A stretch of 60,525 nucleotides of DNA from Acidimicrobiaceae bacterium. GTDB taxonomy: Bacteria > Actinomycetota > Acidimicrobiia > Acidimicrobiales > RAAP-2. A model generated the notes under the pieces. The model did not search any database, was not told where the DNA came from, and saw only the letters and a list, made by a program, of their open reading frames with translations. Location: positions 1-60,525 of the forward strand of contig PLSY01000430.1 in assembly GCA_003164275.1 (NCBI GenBank), given 5' to 3'. The translations under genes and the position numbers were made by a program. Shown here in pieces: positions 17,237-25,693 of this stretch (position 1 is its first letter; each line of letters begins with the position of its first letter).

Positions 17237-17526
17237 CAACGAACTGCCGACACGACGGCGTCATCGAACTCTCGCATGCATGAGATTCTGTCCAGGACGA
17301 ACTGAGTAAGGAGCGAGTTGGCGGCTCCACGGGCTTCGATGGCTTCGATGGTGCCGCTGGATACGGCCGCCATGTCGACCTGCTTCAGGCTGCACTCGAC
17401 GATTTGGCGAATACCGTCCCGGCCATAGGTGCCAGCCGGCCAAGAGTGCCGATCGGAACCGTAGGCAACTCGGTGACTGCCACCGATCACAGCGACTGCA
17501 TGGAAATCACGACGGGCTGAATGCAT
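17236..17526 (-). CDS. Hypothetical protein (96 aa), possibly a gene remnant
   Basis: I do not recognise this ORF. It starts ten bases after the flavin hydroxylase stop and ends in TGATG, sharing bases with the start of the CoA-transferase, the geometry of translational coupling. The N-terminal half has AVIGGSHRVAYGSDRHSWPAG, faintly like an amidohydrolase strand. The C-terminal half is helical (AIEARGAANSLLTQFVLDRI). It could be the leftover C-terminus of a larger enzyme fused to a new start, or a real small protein of the operon. Confidence 0.45.
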   Translation of the reverse strand: MHSARRDFHAVAVIGGSHRVAYGSDRHSWPAGTYGRDGIRQIVECSLKQVDMAAVSSGTIEAIEARGAANSLLTQFVLDRISCMREFDDAVVSAVR

Positions 17527-17536
17527 AGCTCGAAGT

Positions 17537-18880
17537 TCAGGCGAGCGGTGGTGCGAAGGTGGTGGTCATGAGCTCGGTGTGGGCGGCCGTCAGGCCAGGA
17601 GTATCCAAGTAGATGCGCCCGGCCTCAATGTAGATCTGAGCTCCGGTGAACAAGTGTTGGGTTGCGGCGTGGGCGTCGAGAAAGTTTCGCTGGATCACGC
17701 TTCCGTTGCGAAGCCCCACCGAGCCGGCGGCCAGATAGACGTTGCGTGCCACCTCAGCCGACTGGTACACGGCGTGGGTGGCGGCCAAGCGGCAGTCGGC
17801 CTTCAGGGCGGCATCGGTATCCCGGCCCTCTGCGGTCGCCTCGAACAGGGTCGTGAAGGCCTCGTAGACGAAAGCCCGAACGGAGCGCAGTGATGCCCGC
17901 CACTGGGCAAAGTCCCGCTGTATCTCCGGATGCTCGTTGAGCAGGCCCGAAGGTGGCCTTGACTTCACCCCGGCCAGCGTCGCGAACTCATCCAGGGATC
18001 GTCGGGCGATGCCGAGGGCCACGGCGGCATGACCAGTACCAGGCAGAGACTTGAGGCCCATCTGGTAGAGAGCGCCGCCGCGAATGGACCGCTCCCCGGG
18101 AGCGACCAGGTCGTCCGGGACGAACTGCTCGGGGACCTCGTAGTCATGGCTGGCCGTGGCCACCAGGCCCACCACGTTCCAGTTGTCCAGCAGATTGGCC
18201 CGGTCACGGGGAACAATGGCAAACAGGACCCGAGGCGAGCCCGTCTCGGTCAGCACCGGGTTGTCTGCGTCGTCGAAGAGGGCATACCCGCCGATGAACC
18301 ACCCGGCATGGGCCCCCCCGCTCCCGAAGGAGAACCGGCCCGAGAGCACATAGCCGCCATCGACCCGACGGGCCCGTCCCGGTGGTGCCACAGCCCCCGC
18401 GCACAGGTAGTTGGCACTGCTGAGCACGGTGTCGACCCCGGCGTCGGACAGCAGGCTCAGAAACGTTCCCATCGAGGTCATGGTGGCCATGGCCGCCCAT
18501 CCCGTCGATCCGTCGGCGTGGGAGAGCTCCTCTATGACATCGAGCTGGACCGAGGGGTCGGCCTCACCCCCTCCGAGGACGGCCGGCACCATCAGGGTCA
18601 TCGTCCCGGACTCCACCAGGGCCGCAATGACCTCGTCGTCCACCCGGGCATTGGCGGCCGCCTCAGCCGCCCGGCTCTCGATCATCGGGGCGAGCCTTTT
18701 CACCGCATCCAACGGGTCATCCGAGTGTGGCAGCCAATACCTCGAACCCAGCGATCCTCGGGGCGCCTGCTCGGTGGTGAACGAGACCATCGCCAGATCC
18801 TCGCCGGAGGTCCCCCGGTCGTCAAGCGCTCGATACATGCCGAAGGTCCCTCCCGGATCGTCCTCGCCGGTGGCGCTCAA
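17537..18880 (-). CDS. Acyl-CoA-dehydrogenase-fold flavin hydroxylase (group D monooxygenase type)
   Basis: A 447-aa protein resembling 'pigment production hydroxylases' and HsaA/HpaB-type monooxygenases rather than true acyl-CoA dehydrogenases. It has the N-terminal helical domain (LAPMIESRAAEAAANARVDD), ADGSTGWAAMATMTSMGTF, and a C-terminal helical bundle with NVYLAAGSVGLRNGSVIQRN, but lacks the acyl-CoA dehydrogenase catalytic Glu motif. Such enzymes use reduced flavin and O2 on aromatic or polycyclic substrates, supplied by a separate reductase. It starts at 18880, where ATGA overlaps the SDR stop. Second gene of a catabolic operon. Confidence 0.75.
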   Translation of the reverse strand: MSATGEDDPGGTFGMYRALDDRGTSGEDLAMVSFTTEQAPRGSLGSRYWLPHSDDPLDAVKRLAPMIESRAAEAAANARVDDEVIAALVESGTMTLMVPAVLGGGEADPSVQLDVIEELSHADGSTGWAAMATMTSMGTFLSLLSDAGVDTVLSSANYLCAGAVAPPGRARRVDGGYVLSGRFSFGSGGAHAGWFIGGYALFDDADNPVLTETGSPRVLFAIVPRDRANLLDNWNVVGLVATASHDYEVPEQFVPDDLVAPGERSIRGGALYQMGLKSLPGTGHAAVALGIARRSLDEFATLAGVKSRPPSGLLNEHPEIQRDFAQWRASLRSVRAFVYEAFTTLFEATAEGRDTDAALKADCRLAATHAVYQSAEVARNVYLAAGSVGLRNGSVIQRNFLDAHAATQHLFTGAQIYIEAGRIYLDTPGLTAAHTELMTTTFAPPLA

Positions 18881-19752
18881 GTCGGCGACCCGGGCTTTTC
18901 CACCACGACCGGCGAAGGAGGCCGTCCGAGCAGGATGTCCTGCGTTCGCTCCTCGATGGCTCGGCGGTACTCGTCGCGATGCGACAAGACGTAAAAGGTC
19001 CTTGATCGCACTGCCTCGACCACGAGATCCGCCACGTCGTTCGGGTCCATCCCCTCGGACTCGATCAGTTGGCGCGCCCCGGCGTTGATCTCGTCGAATG
19101 CGACCGACGGGGCCAGTTGACTACGCGCTGTGGGCTGGAGCGACTCCGGTCGGTTCCGCTCACTGTCCAAGAAGCGGGTGCGGACCCCGCCCGGACACAC
19201 CACGCTTACCCCGACATTGGCCCCGAGCAGCTCCATCTCCTGGTAGAGCGTCTCGGAGATTGCCACCACCCCCGCCTTCGCTGCGTTGTACGGCGCTCCC
19301 AGCACGAAGGGCAAGAGGCCTGCCATCGAAGACACGTTCACCACATGCGCCTCGTCCTGGTCCAACAGGACCGGCAAGAACGCATGGATACCATGGATGA
19401 CACCCCACAGATCCACCCCTATCACCCACCTCCAGTCGTCCAGAGCCATGTCGGTGATGGCCCGTCTGGCACTGACTCCCGCCGAGTTGCAGAGGACGTG
19501 AACCCGCCCGAAATGCTCGATGGCGCGGGCGGCCAATGCCTTCACCGATTGAGCGTCGGCCACATCGGTGACCACGGCCAGGCACTCGCAGCCGAGCGTC
19601 GCGAGCTCGCGCCGGGACTCGTCGAGCGCCTCTTGCTCGATGTCGGCCACGACCACCCGACAGCCCGCCCGACCAAAGGCCAGGGCCAGGGACCGACCGA
19701 TCCCACTGGCCGCGCCGGTCACGACGATCACCCGTCCCTCTAGGCGATTCAT
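18877..19752 (-). CDS. Short-chain dehydrogenase/reductase
   Basis: A 291-aa classical SDR. TGAASGIGRSLALAF at the N-terminus binds the dinucleotide. VVADIE suggests NAD preference through the acidic residue after beta-2. The catalytic Ser lies in VNVSSMAGLLPFV and the Tyr/Lys in PYNAAKAGV. The extra C-terminal segment RTFYVLSHRDEYRRAIEER is seen in SDRs of steroid or aromatic side-chain catabolism. First gene of the minus-strand operon, probably transcribed from the inverted-repeat-rich region beyond 19753. Confidence 0.88.
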   Translation of the reverse strand: MNRLEGRVIVVTGAASGIGRSLALAFGRAGCRVVVADIEQEALDESRRELATLGCECLAVVTDVADAQSVKALAARAIEHFGRVHVLCNSAGVSARRAITDMALDDWRWVIGVDLWGVIHGIHAFLPVLLDQDEAHVVNVSSMAGLLPFVLGAPYNAAKAGVVAISETLYQEMELLGANVGVSVVCPGGVRTRFLDSERNRPESLQPTARSQLAPSVAFDEINAGARQLIESEGMDPNDVADLVVEAVRSRTFYVLSHRDEYRRAIEERTQDILLGRPPSPVVVEKPGSPT

Positions 19753-20114
19753 GACAGGGGTCGTCCGGTTGACCCCTTGGCTACGATGGGGCCACCGCCT
19801 GGCCTGTTTTCCCGCAGGCCAGGCGGCTCAATTCGCCATCCATCAGTGTCTGCCCCCGCTCGTCGTTCGACTTGACGCATACGCACAACTCCCCCGTTGT
19901 CGCCTGTTTCCGGCCCTCGGACTGGGCCGCCCGGTCCATTTCTAGTCCGGAGCCGCTCCACAACGTGCGGAGGCGCGCCGGGGACCGGGACCGGTCGGCG
20001 GTTCGGATTCCCACACTCCGAGGGCCGCACTACGATGCTCGAGCGAGCCGGGCCTCGCATCCCGGACACCGACAAGCGAGGGCCGAAGATGCCGACCGAA
20101 GGGCTGAGAAACCG
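19753..20114. promoter_or_regulatory. Divergent promoter region with two perfect hairpins
   Basis: The 360 bp between the SDR and fhs starts should hold both promoters. Two perfect inverted repeats stand next to the SDR start: GGGGTC (19757-19762) with GACCCC (19771-19776), and CCGCCTGGCCTG (19795-19806) with CAGGCCAGGCGG (19815-19826, eight-base loop). The second is a 12-bp stem with no T-run on either side. They may be operator sites, or a leader structure on the SDR transcript. Closer to fhs, GGCCTCGC and GCGAGGGCC (about 20051-20086) could form a leader hairpin. I do not see a known riboswitch. Confidence 0.5.
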
Positions 20115-21827
20115 TTGACTGTGACTGGCGACCGTCAACTGACCGCGCTCGAGATCGCCAGACAGGCGACCCTGCGGCCTGTCTCCGCCATCGCCGAGGC
20201 CATCGGGATCACCCCTGATCTCCTCCAGCCCTATGGCGAGTTCGTGGCCAAGATCAAGCTCGGGGCCATCAGTGCCCTTGCTGATCGGCCCAAGGCAAGG
20301 TACGTGGTGGTGACCGCGGTCACCCCAACTCCTCTCGGCGAGGGAAAGACCACCACCACCCTGGGCTTGGCCCAGGGGATGGCCCATATCGGCCAGCGGG
20401 CCACGGCCGCCATTCGCCAGTCGTCGATGGGACCGACCTTCGGCATCAAGGGCGGAGCGGCCGGTGGCGGCTACAGCCAGGCCGCGCCGTTCGAGGCGCT
20501 CAATCTCCACCTCACCGGGGACATCCACGCCGTGACGGCCGCCCACAACACCTTGTCGGCCATGCTGGACAATCACCTTTACCAGGGCAATGCCCTAGGA
20601 CTCGACTCACACAACCTGACCTGGCGTCGCGCCCTCGACGTGAACGATCGAGCCCTGCGCAACATCGTCACGGGCCTCGGCACGAGACAAGACGGCGTAC
20701 CCCGCCAATCGGGCTTCGACATCACGGCGGCGTCGGAGGTCATGGCCGTCTTGGCCCTTTCCACATCGCTCCAGGACATGCGTCAGCGTCTGGGCAAGAT
20801 CATCGTCGGGTTCACCGCGGACCACGAGGCGGTCACCGCCGAACAGGTGCGTGCTGCTGGGGCGATGACGGTGATCATGCGCGACGCCATCATGCCCAAC
20901 CTTCTCCAGACGCTGGAGAACACCCCGGTCCTCGTGCACGCCGGCCCGTTCGGAAATATCGCCCACGGCAACTCGTCGGTCATCGCCGACATGATCGGCA
21001 TCCACACCGGGAACTATCTCATCACCGAAGCCGGCTTCGGGGCCGACATGGGAGCCGAGCGGTTCTTCAACATCAAGTGCCGTGTGTCAGGCCTGGTACC
21101 GGATGCTGCCGTCATCGTGACCACCGTGCGGGCCCTCAAGGCTCATTCGGGCAACCACCGGATCGTCGCCGGACGGCCCCTTCCGCCGGCCCTACTCGCC
21201 GAGAATCCCGACGAGGTGAGGACCGGTGGCTCGAACCTGCGCAAGCAGATCGAGAATGTGGCCATCCATGGGGTCACGCCCGTCGTAGCCATCAACGCCT
21301 TCCCGGAAGACTTCGAATCCGAGTACGACGCCATTCGGGACATTGCCAGGTCAATGGGTGTCCGATGCGCGGTGACAACGAACTTCAGGGACGGAGGGGC
21401 CGGTGCCACCGAGCTGGCTGAGGCGGTGGTCGAGGCGGCCAATGAGCCGAGCAACTTCCGTTTCCTCTACCCGACCGAGGCCCCGCTGCGGACCAAGATC
21501 GAGACCATTGCCACCGACATCTACGGGGCGGAGGGCGTCGACTACTCGCCGGCCGCCTCTCGCATGCTCGACCTGTTCGAAACGAGCGGGCTCGGGGATC
21601 TCCCGATGTGCATCGCCAAGACTCACCTGTCCATCTCATCGGATCCGGCCCTAAAGGGCGCTCCGACCGGCTGGCGTCTGCCCGTTCGTGAGGTCAGAGC
21701 ATCGGCCGGGGCGGGTTTCATCTACGCCATCTGCGGCGATATGCGCACCATGCCCGGCTTGAGCCTTCACCCGGCCGCCGAGCACATCGACATCGACGAG
21801 AACGGGGACGTGGTCGGCCTCTCTTAA
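20115..21827 (+). CDS. fhs: Formate--tetrahydrofolate ligase
   Basis: A protein of about 570 aa that makes 10-formyl-tetrahydrofolate from formate, ATP and THF in one-carbon metabolism. The P-loop-like VTPTPLGEGKTTTTLGLAQG is complete. SSMGPTFGIKGGAAGGGYSQ and LTGDIHAVTAAHN are family signatures, and the C-terminus carries FIYAICGDMRTMPGLS. The frame stays open to 19872 but homologues begin near ALEIARQATLRPVSAIAEA. Candidate starts are TTG at 20115 (GAAGGG 11 bases upstream) and GTG at 20121. Neither is certain. It is a single gene with a convergent efflux-pump gene downstream. Confidence 0.93.
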   Translation: MTVTGDRQLTALEIARQATLRPVSAIAEAIGITPDLLQPYGEFVAKIKLGAISALADRPKARYVVVTAVTPTPLGEGKTTTTLGLAQGMAHIGQRATAAIRQSSMGPTFGIKGGAAGGGYSQAAPFEALNLHLTGDIHAVTAAHNTLSAMLDNHLYQGNALGLDSHNLTWRRALDVNDRALRNIVTGLGTRQDGVPRQSGFDITAASEVMAVLALSTSLQDMRQRLGKIIVGFTADHEAVTAEQVRAAGAMTVIMRDAIMPNLLQTLENTPVLVHAGPFGNIAHGNSSVIADMIGIHTGNYLITEAGFGADMGAERFFNIKCRVSGLVPDAAVIVTTVRALKAHSGNHRIVAGRPLPPALLAENPDEVRTGGSNLRKQIENVAIHGVTPVVAINAFPEDFESEYDAIRDIARSMGVRCAVTTNFRDGGAGATELAEAVVEAANEPSNFRFLYPTEAPLRTKIETIATDIYGAEGVDYSPAASRMLDLFETSGLGDLPMCIAKTHLSISSDPALKGAPTGWRLPVREVRASAGAGFIYAICGDMRTMPGLSLHPAAEHIDIDENGDVVGLS

Positions 21828-21941
21828 AGACCTTCGCCAAACACCCTGCGGACCGAGATCACCGGGAACTCAGCCGGAACCTGGGCGCTTGTGGAAAACA
21901 GTCGGCGCGGTATTACGCGAATGTCTTTAGACGTCGGCGCC

Positions 21942-23438
21942 TTAGGTGGCCATGGGCTCCGCGGCATTCTCGATGGAGATCTCCCTCAGGTGCTCTTCGC
22001 TCTCATCACCCGGCGGGGTGCCCTTTAACAAGATGATGGCCACGACTGCTCCGACGGCCGTCGTGATGCCACCGATCAGAAAGGCCAGCTGGTAGCCGCC
22101 GGTCAGGGCGTTGGCGGCGGACTGGCCGGCGGACTCGAGGGACTTGGTGTGGTTGGTGGCGACGGTGCCGAGCACGGCCAGGCCGAGGGCCGCCGACATC
22201 TGCATGGACACGTTCACGATGCCCGAACCAAGCCCAGCATCGCTCGAGGGCACGTCGTGCATGGCGATCGACAGCAGCGGCATGAACGCCAGTCCAGCGC
22301 CCGCCCCGATCAGGAACAGGCCCGGGAACACGGTGGTGAAGTAGTTGGAGTGTGGACCGACCTGGGTGAGCAGGAACAGCCCGATGGTGGCGGCCACCAG
22401 ACCGGGGACGAGCACCTTCTTGTTGCCGAAGCGGGCGACCAGACGGGCCGTGACCCCTCCGGACAGACCGCCCATCATCAACGAGATGGGCAGAAAGGCC
22501 AGGCCGGTGCGGATGGGGCTGTAACCCTGGACCCCTTCCAGGTAGAGGGCGCCGAGGAAGAAGGTGCTGTACATCCCGGTGGCGAGGAACCCTCGAACGG
22601 CGCTTGAGTTGATAAGCGTCGATATCCGGAGGATACGTAGGGGCATGATCGGGTTGTCGAGCCGAGACTCCAGGACGAAAAAGGCGACCAGGAGCGCCAC
22701 GGCGGCCCCGCCGAAGCCCAAGGTATGGGCCGAGATCCACCCGTACTGGGTGGCTTCGATGATGGCGTAGATGCCCACCAGGAGGGCCAACGTGACGAGC
22801 ACCGACCCGGTGACGTCCACGCCGTTTCGGACGCCCAGGCCAACGTTCTCCAAGATGAGGACCCGGCCGACGAAGAAGGTGGCGATGCCGATCGGAACAT
22901 TGATGAAGAAGATCCAGTGCCAGTTGACCGCCTGGGTCAGGACACCCCCGACGAGTAGCCCGATGGAACCCCCGCCGATGGCGACGAAGATGTAGGCGCT
23001 CATCGCCTTCGACCGCTCGTGGTGGTCGGGGAACTCGGTGACGATGATGGCGATGATGACCGAGGCCGAGAGGGCCCCACCCAGACCCTGGACGAACCGA
23101 CCGATGATGAGCATGGCTTGGTCTGTGGCGAGGCCGCAGGCGACGGACGACAGCGTGAACAAGGAGATCCCGGCGAGGAACACCTTCTTTCGGCCCACGA
23201 GGTCACCGAGCCTTCCGGCCATCAGCAAGAAGCTTCCGAAGGTGATCAGGTAGGCATCGATGACCCAGGTCAGACTGGACTGGCTGAAATGGAGCTCATT
23301 TTGGATGTCCGGGAGCGCCACGTTGACTATGGACGAATCGAGCGAGTTCATGAACATGCCGAGGCAGACCACGACCAGGGCCCACCACCGGGCCCGGTTC
23401 GACCGGGTCGATACCGGAGTGCTCATTCCACTACTCAT
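21942..23438 (-). CDS. DHA2-type (EmrB/QacA) MFS efflux transporter
   Basis: A protein of about 498 aa with 14 predicted membrane helices, a proton-driven drug or metabolite exporter. Motif A is GRLGDLVGRKKVF, motif D1 is NSLDSSIVNVALPDI in helix 1 with the proton-relay Asp, and motif C is VAIGGGSIGLLVGGVL. No TetR-like regulator is adjacent. The frame extends to 23474. ATG at 23438 or 23426 gives a more usual cytoplasmic N-terminus, and neither has a clear ribosome site. A second DHA2 pump is at 28.6 kb. Confidence 0.88.
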   Translation of the reverse strand: MSSGMSTPVSTRSNRARWWALVVVCLGMFMNSLDSSIVNVALPDIQNELHFSQSSLTWVIDAYLITFGSFLLMAGRLGDLVGRKKVFLAGISLFTLSSVACGLATDQAMLIIGRFVQGLGGALSASVIIAIIVTEFPDHHERSKAMSAYIFVAIGGGSIGLLVGGVLTQAVNWHWIFFINVPIGIATFFVGRVLILENVGLGVRNGVDVTGSVLVTLALLVGIYAIIEATQYGWISAHTLGFGGAAVALLVAFFVLESRLDNPIMPLRILRISTLINSSAVRGFLATGMYSTFFLGALYLEGVQGYSPIRTGLAFLPISLMMGGLSGGVTARLVARFGNKKVLVPGLVAATIGLFLLTQVGPHSNYFTTVFPGLFLIGAGAGLAFMPLLSIAMHDVPSSDAGLGSGIVNVSMQMSAALGLAVLGTVATNHTKSLESAGQSAANALTGGYQLAFLIGGITTAVGAVVAIILLKGTPPGDESEEHLREISIENAAEPMAT

Positions 23439-23584
23439 CGGCAACGTAGTAGTTCGGCTTTCAAAGATCTTCAAATCGACGGCTGTCCGACCAGGTCACA
23501 GGCCTGGTGTGGCCAGCTGATCCGAAAGTTGCTTCGAACCGCTAAGCACCGGGATGTGGCCGGTGGCAGCTCGACGGGCCGATG

Positions 23585-24379
23585 TCAGTCCGCCAGACCG
23601 TCCAAAAAAGTCAGGATGGCCTCGTTCACCAGGTCGGGGTGCGTGAGGTTGGCGGCATGGGTGCCGTTCTCAATGCGGACCACACCTGGACACCCCGGGA
23701 GACCGGCGGCCAGGGCCTCGGCCCGTTCCATGGGGATGGCGACGTCGGCGGTTCCGTGGACGACCAGTGCCGGGGCCGTGATCTCCCCTAGTCGGTCGGT
23801 GATGTCGTCTCGGGTGAGCAAGGCACGACCAGGTTCGACCATGGACGACGGAGCGAGCGCCTTCCAGCGCTCCGTCCAGACCTCGGAGAGCTTCGGCTCG
23901 CCGAGGATCAGGGCGGCCACCAGGTCGGCCATGTCGTCAGTCGGGCCCGTCGCCACCCACTCGTCCAAGAGGGCCTCGTAGAGGGGAATCCGGTCCGGGT
24001 CCTCAGTCCCCGCCTGGCTGTCGATCAAGATGAGTCCCCCCACTCGCTCGGGAGCGAGCAAGGCCAGCCGAAGGGACAAGAACCCTCCTTGGGACATGCC
24101 ACCGACCACGGCCCGCTCGATCTCCAAGTAGTCGAGGAGTTCGAGGCAGTCGCTGGCCAGGTCCCAGTAGGTGAAGGGCTGGCCGTCGTCGGAGCTGTCC
24201 CGCGTCCCCCTCTCGTCCCAGGTGACGACCCTGAAGCGGTCCCGCAACGCCTCGACCTGCGCCCCGAACATCGAGCGGTCCATCAAGAAGCCATGGGCCA
24301 AGAGCACCGGCGGCCCGTCCCCTCCAGTGTCCTCGTAGGCGGTCACGCCGCCGTGGATGGGTGCCGTCTCCAGTGCCAT
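23585..24379 (-). CDS. Alpha/beta-hydrolase
   Basis: A 264-aa cytoplasmic esterase/lactonase-like hydrolase. The nucleophile Ser sits in GGMSQGGFLSLRLAL, the acid Asp in VVHGTADVAIPMERA and the His in ENGTHAANLTHPDLVNE. PPVLLAHGFLMDRSMF provides the oxyanion-hole HG. The overall pattern resembles 3-oxoadipate enol-lactonase and related enzymes, but substrate cannot be assigned. GGAGACAGC lies just before the ATG. It is divergent from the ArsR gene at 24538 and faces away from it. Confidence 0.87.
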   Translation of the reverse strand: MALETAPIHGGVTAYEDTGGDGPPVLLAHGFLMDRSMFGAQVEALRDRFRVVTWDERGTRDSSDDGQPFTYWDLASDCLELLDYLEIERAVVGGMSQGGFLSLRLALLAPERVGGLILIDSQAGTEDPDRIPLYEALLDEWVATGPTDDMADLVAALILGEPKLSEVWTERWKALAPSSMVEPGRALLTRDDITDRLGEITAPALVVHGTADVAIPMERAEALAAGLPGCPGVVRIENGTHAANLTHPDLVNEAILTFLDGLAD

Positions 24380-24501
24380 TGCTGTCTCCTCATGTCCGAA
24401 GATGGGCCCGCCCCACCCCCGGACGAGGCTGAGATTAGGCCATGGCCTGGGCCGATACCTAGTTGAGGGCCTCTCGACGGTCGAAAGCGCCGGCTACCCC
24501 A

Positions 24502-24530
24502 TTGCATTTCATGACATCGTCAGAGATACT
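24502..24530 (+). promoter_or_regulatory. Probable leaderless promoter of the ArsR gene
   Basis: TTGCAT (24502-24507) and GATACT (24525-24530) are separated by 17 bp and resemble SigA -35 and -10 boxes. Initiation about seven or eight bases after the -10 falls on the A of the ATG at 24538. No ribosome site precedes that ATG. Leaderless mRNAs are common in Actinobacteria. Confidence 0.45.
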
Positions 24531-24545
24531 TAAGTGAATGCTTAA
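24530..24545 (+). promoter_or_regulatory. Inverted repeat over the ArsR start, likely operator
   Basis: TTAAG-TGAATG-CTTAA is a perfect 5-bp inverted repeat with a six-base centre that includes the ATG. ArsR-family repressors usually bind such AT-rich imperfect palindromes over the -10/+1 region of their own promoter, so autorepression is a reasonable inference. Confidence 0.5.
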
Positions 24546-24888
24546 CCAACAAAGCCAGATCGGCCCGGTGTTCCAAGCGCTTGCCGATCCCACCCGCAGA
24601 GAGCTGGTCGAGCGACTGAGTTCGGGGCCAGCCTCGGTCAGCGAGCTCGCCGGGCCCCTCCCAATGTCACTTTCCGCCGTCGTCCAACACCTCGGCGTTC
24701 TCGAGGCCGGGGGCATCGTGAGAACGAAGAAGGTGGGCCGAGTTCGTACCTGCCAGCTCGATCCGGATGCGCTCGACGTGGCCAGGTCGTGGATCGCCGG
24801 GCAACAGGCGGCTTGGGAGCATCGCCTGGACCGACTGGGTGCCTTCCTTACCGAGACGGAACCGACTAGCCCACCAGGAGGTCGATGA
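24538..24888 (+). CDS. ArsR-family transcriptional regulator
   Basis: A 116-aa winged-helix DNA-binding protein. FQALADPTRRELVERLSSG is the classical ArsR/SdpR-type first helix, and VSELAGPLPMSLSAVVQHLG is the helix-turn-helix with its recognition helix. The metal-binding CxC motif is absent, so it senses something other than As/Cd metals, or acts with its partner. It overlaps the SRPBCC gene by four bases. Pairs of ArsR and AHSA1-type SRPBCC genes are a known arrangement and appear fused as one protein at 44.1 kb in this same window. Confidence 0.9.
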   Translation: MLNQQSQIGPVFQALADPTRRELVERLSSGPASVSELAGPLPMSLSAVVQHLGVLEAGGIVRTKKVGRVRTCQLDPDALDVARSWIAGQQAAWEHRLDRLGAFLTETEPTSPPGGR

Positions 24889-25346
24889 TGACTGAACGCT
24901 CGATAGACCATGCCAACTTCGAGCTCGAGCGCACATACGACGCGCCCCCTGAGCGAGTATTTGCCGCTTGGGCCGAGCCCATTGCCAAGCAGCGATGGTT
25001 CGTCGGATCCGGGGAATCCGACTATGAACTGGACTTCCAGGTCGGGGGGCGAGAGACCTTCCGAGGGGGGCCTCCCGGCGGGCCGGTCTACCTCTATGAG
25101 GCGATCTATGCGGACATCGTCCCAGGCGAACGCATCGTGTACTCGTACACCATGGACCGAGAGGCGACGCGGATCTCGGTGTCCCTTGCCACGATCACCT
25201 TCCAGCCACGAGGGGCCTCGACTGCGCTCGCCCTTACCGAATACGGCGTCTTCCTCGACGGCGGTGACAAGGTGGAGTTCAGGCGCGAGGGCGTGAAGAG
25301 CCAGATGGAAGCCCTGGCCGAACTGCTCGACCCCCAGGCTGGCTGA
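24885..25346 (+). CDS. SRPBCC (AHSA1-like) protein
   Basis: A 153-aa START-like ligand-binding domain of the activator-of-Hsp90 homologue group. The typical opening LERTYDAPPERVFAAWAEP leads into a WFVGSGESDYELDFQVGG strand region, then RIVYSYTM and a C-terminal helix ending SQMEALAELLD. The deep cavity of this fold binds small hydrophobic ligands. Translational coupling with the ArsR gene suggests ligand sensing or a linked detoxification role, unproven. A second ATG three bases further on is an alternative start. Confidence 0.87.
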   Translation: MMTERSIDHANFELERTYDAPPERVFAAWAEPIAKQRWFVGSGESDYELDFQVGGRETFRGGPPGGPVYLYEAIYADIVPGERIVYSYTMDREATRISVSLATITFQPRGASTALALTEYGVFLDGGDKVEFRREGVKSQMEALAELLDPQAG

Positions 25347-25350
25347 GCGC

Positions 25351-25593
25351 CTACTGGCGGTACCCCTCCACGGTGCCCTCGGGACGGAGGCTCGCTTGGT
25401 CGGGGCTCCTTCCCGCATCCCTGAGGGCCCGGCGCTGACGGAGGAGATCCCACATGCGGTCGAGGGTCACTTCGATGTCCCGAAGGCGCTTCTCGTCGTC
25501 CGACGAGAGCCCCTCGCCGACGTGCTGCTCCTCTAGGAGCCTCTCCTCTTCGGCGAGGTTTCCGATCTGGGTGATGATCTCTTGATCGTCCAC
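25351..25593 (-). CDS. DUF2630 family protein
   Basis: An 80-aa acidic helical protein of a conserved actinobacterial family of unknown function. It starts VDDQEIITQIGNLAEEERLL and has the diagnostic end RMWDLLRQRRALRDAG followed by RPEGTVEGYRQ. The frame is open to 25761, but GTG at 25593 is clearly right: AAAGGAG stands seven bases upstream on the minus strand and the homologous N-terminus begins there. Predicted to be a two-helix coiled coil. It converges on the SRPBCC gene with only four bases between stops. Confidence 0.85.
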   Translation of the reverse strand: MDDQEIITQIGNLAEEERLLEEQHVGEGLSSDDEKRLRDIEVTLDRMWDLLRQRRALRDAGRSPDQASLRPEGTVEGYRQ

Positions 25594-25693
25594 TGTTGGC
25601 TCCTTTGATGGGCGGGCGCTCCGGGCGAATGGCATCAGACTACGGGGTCTGGCCCCGTGTGCCGTCCTCGCCCCTGCGGTACCGTCGCATGCC

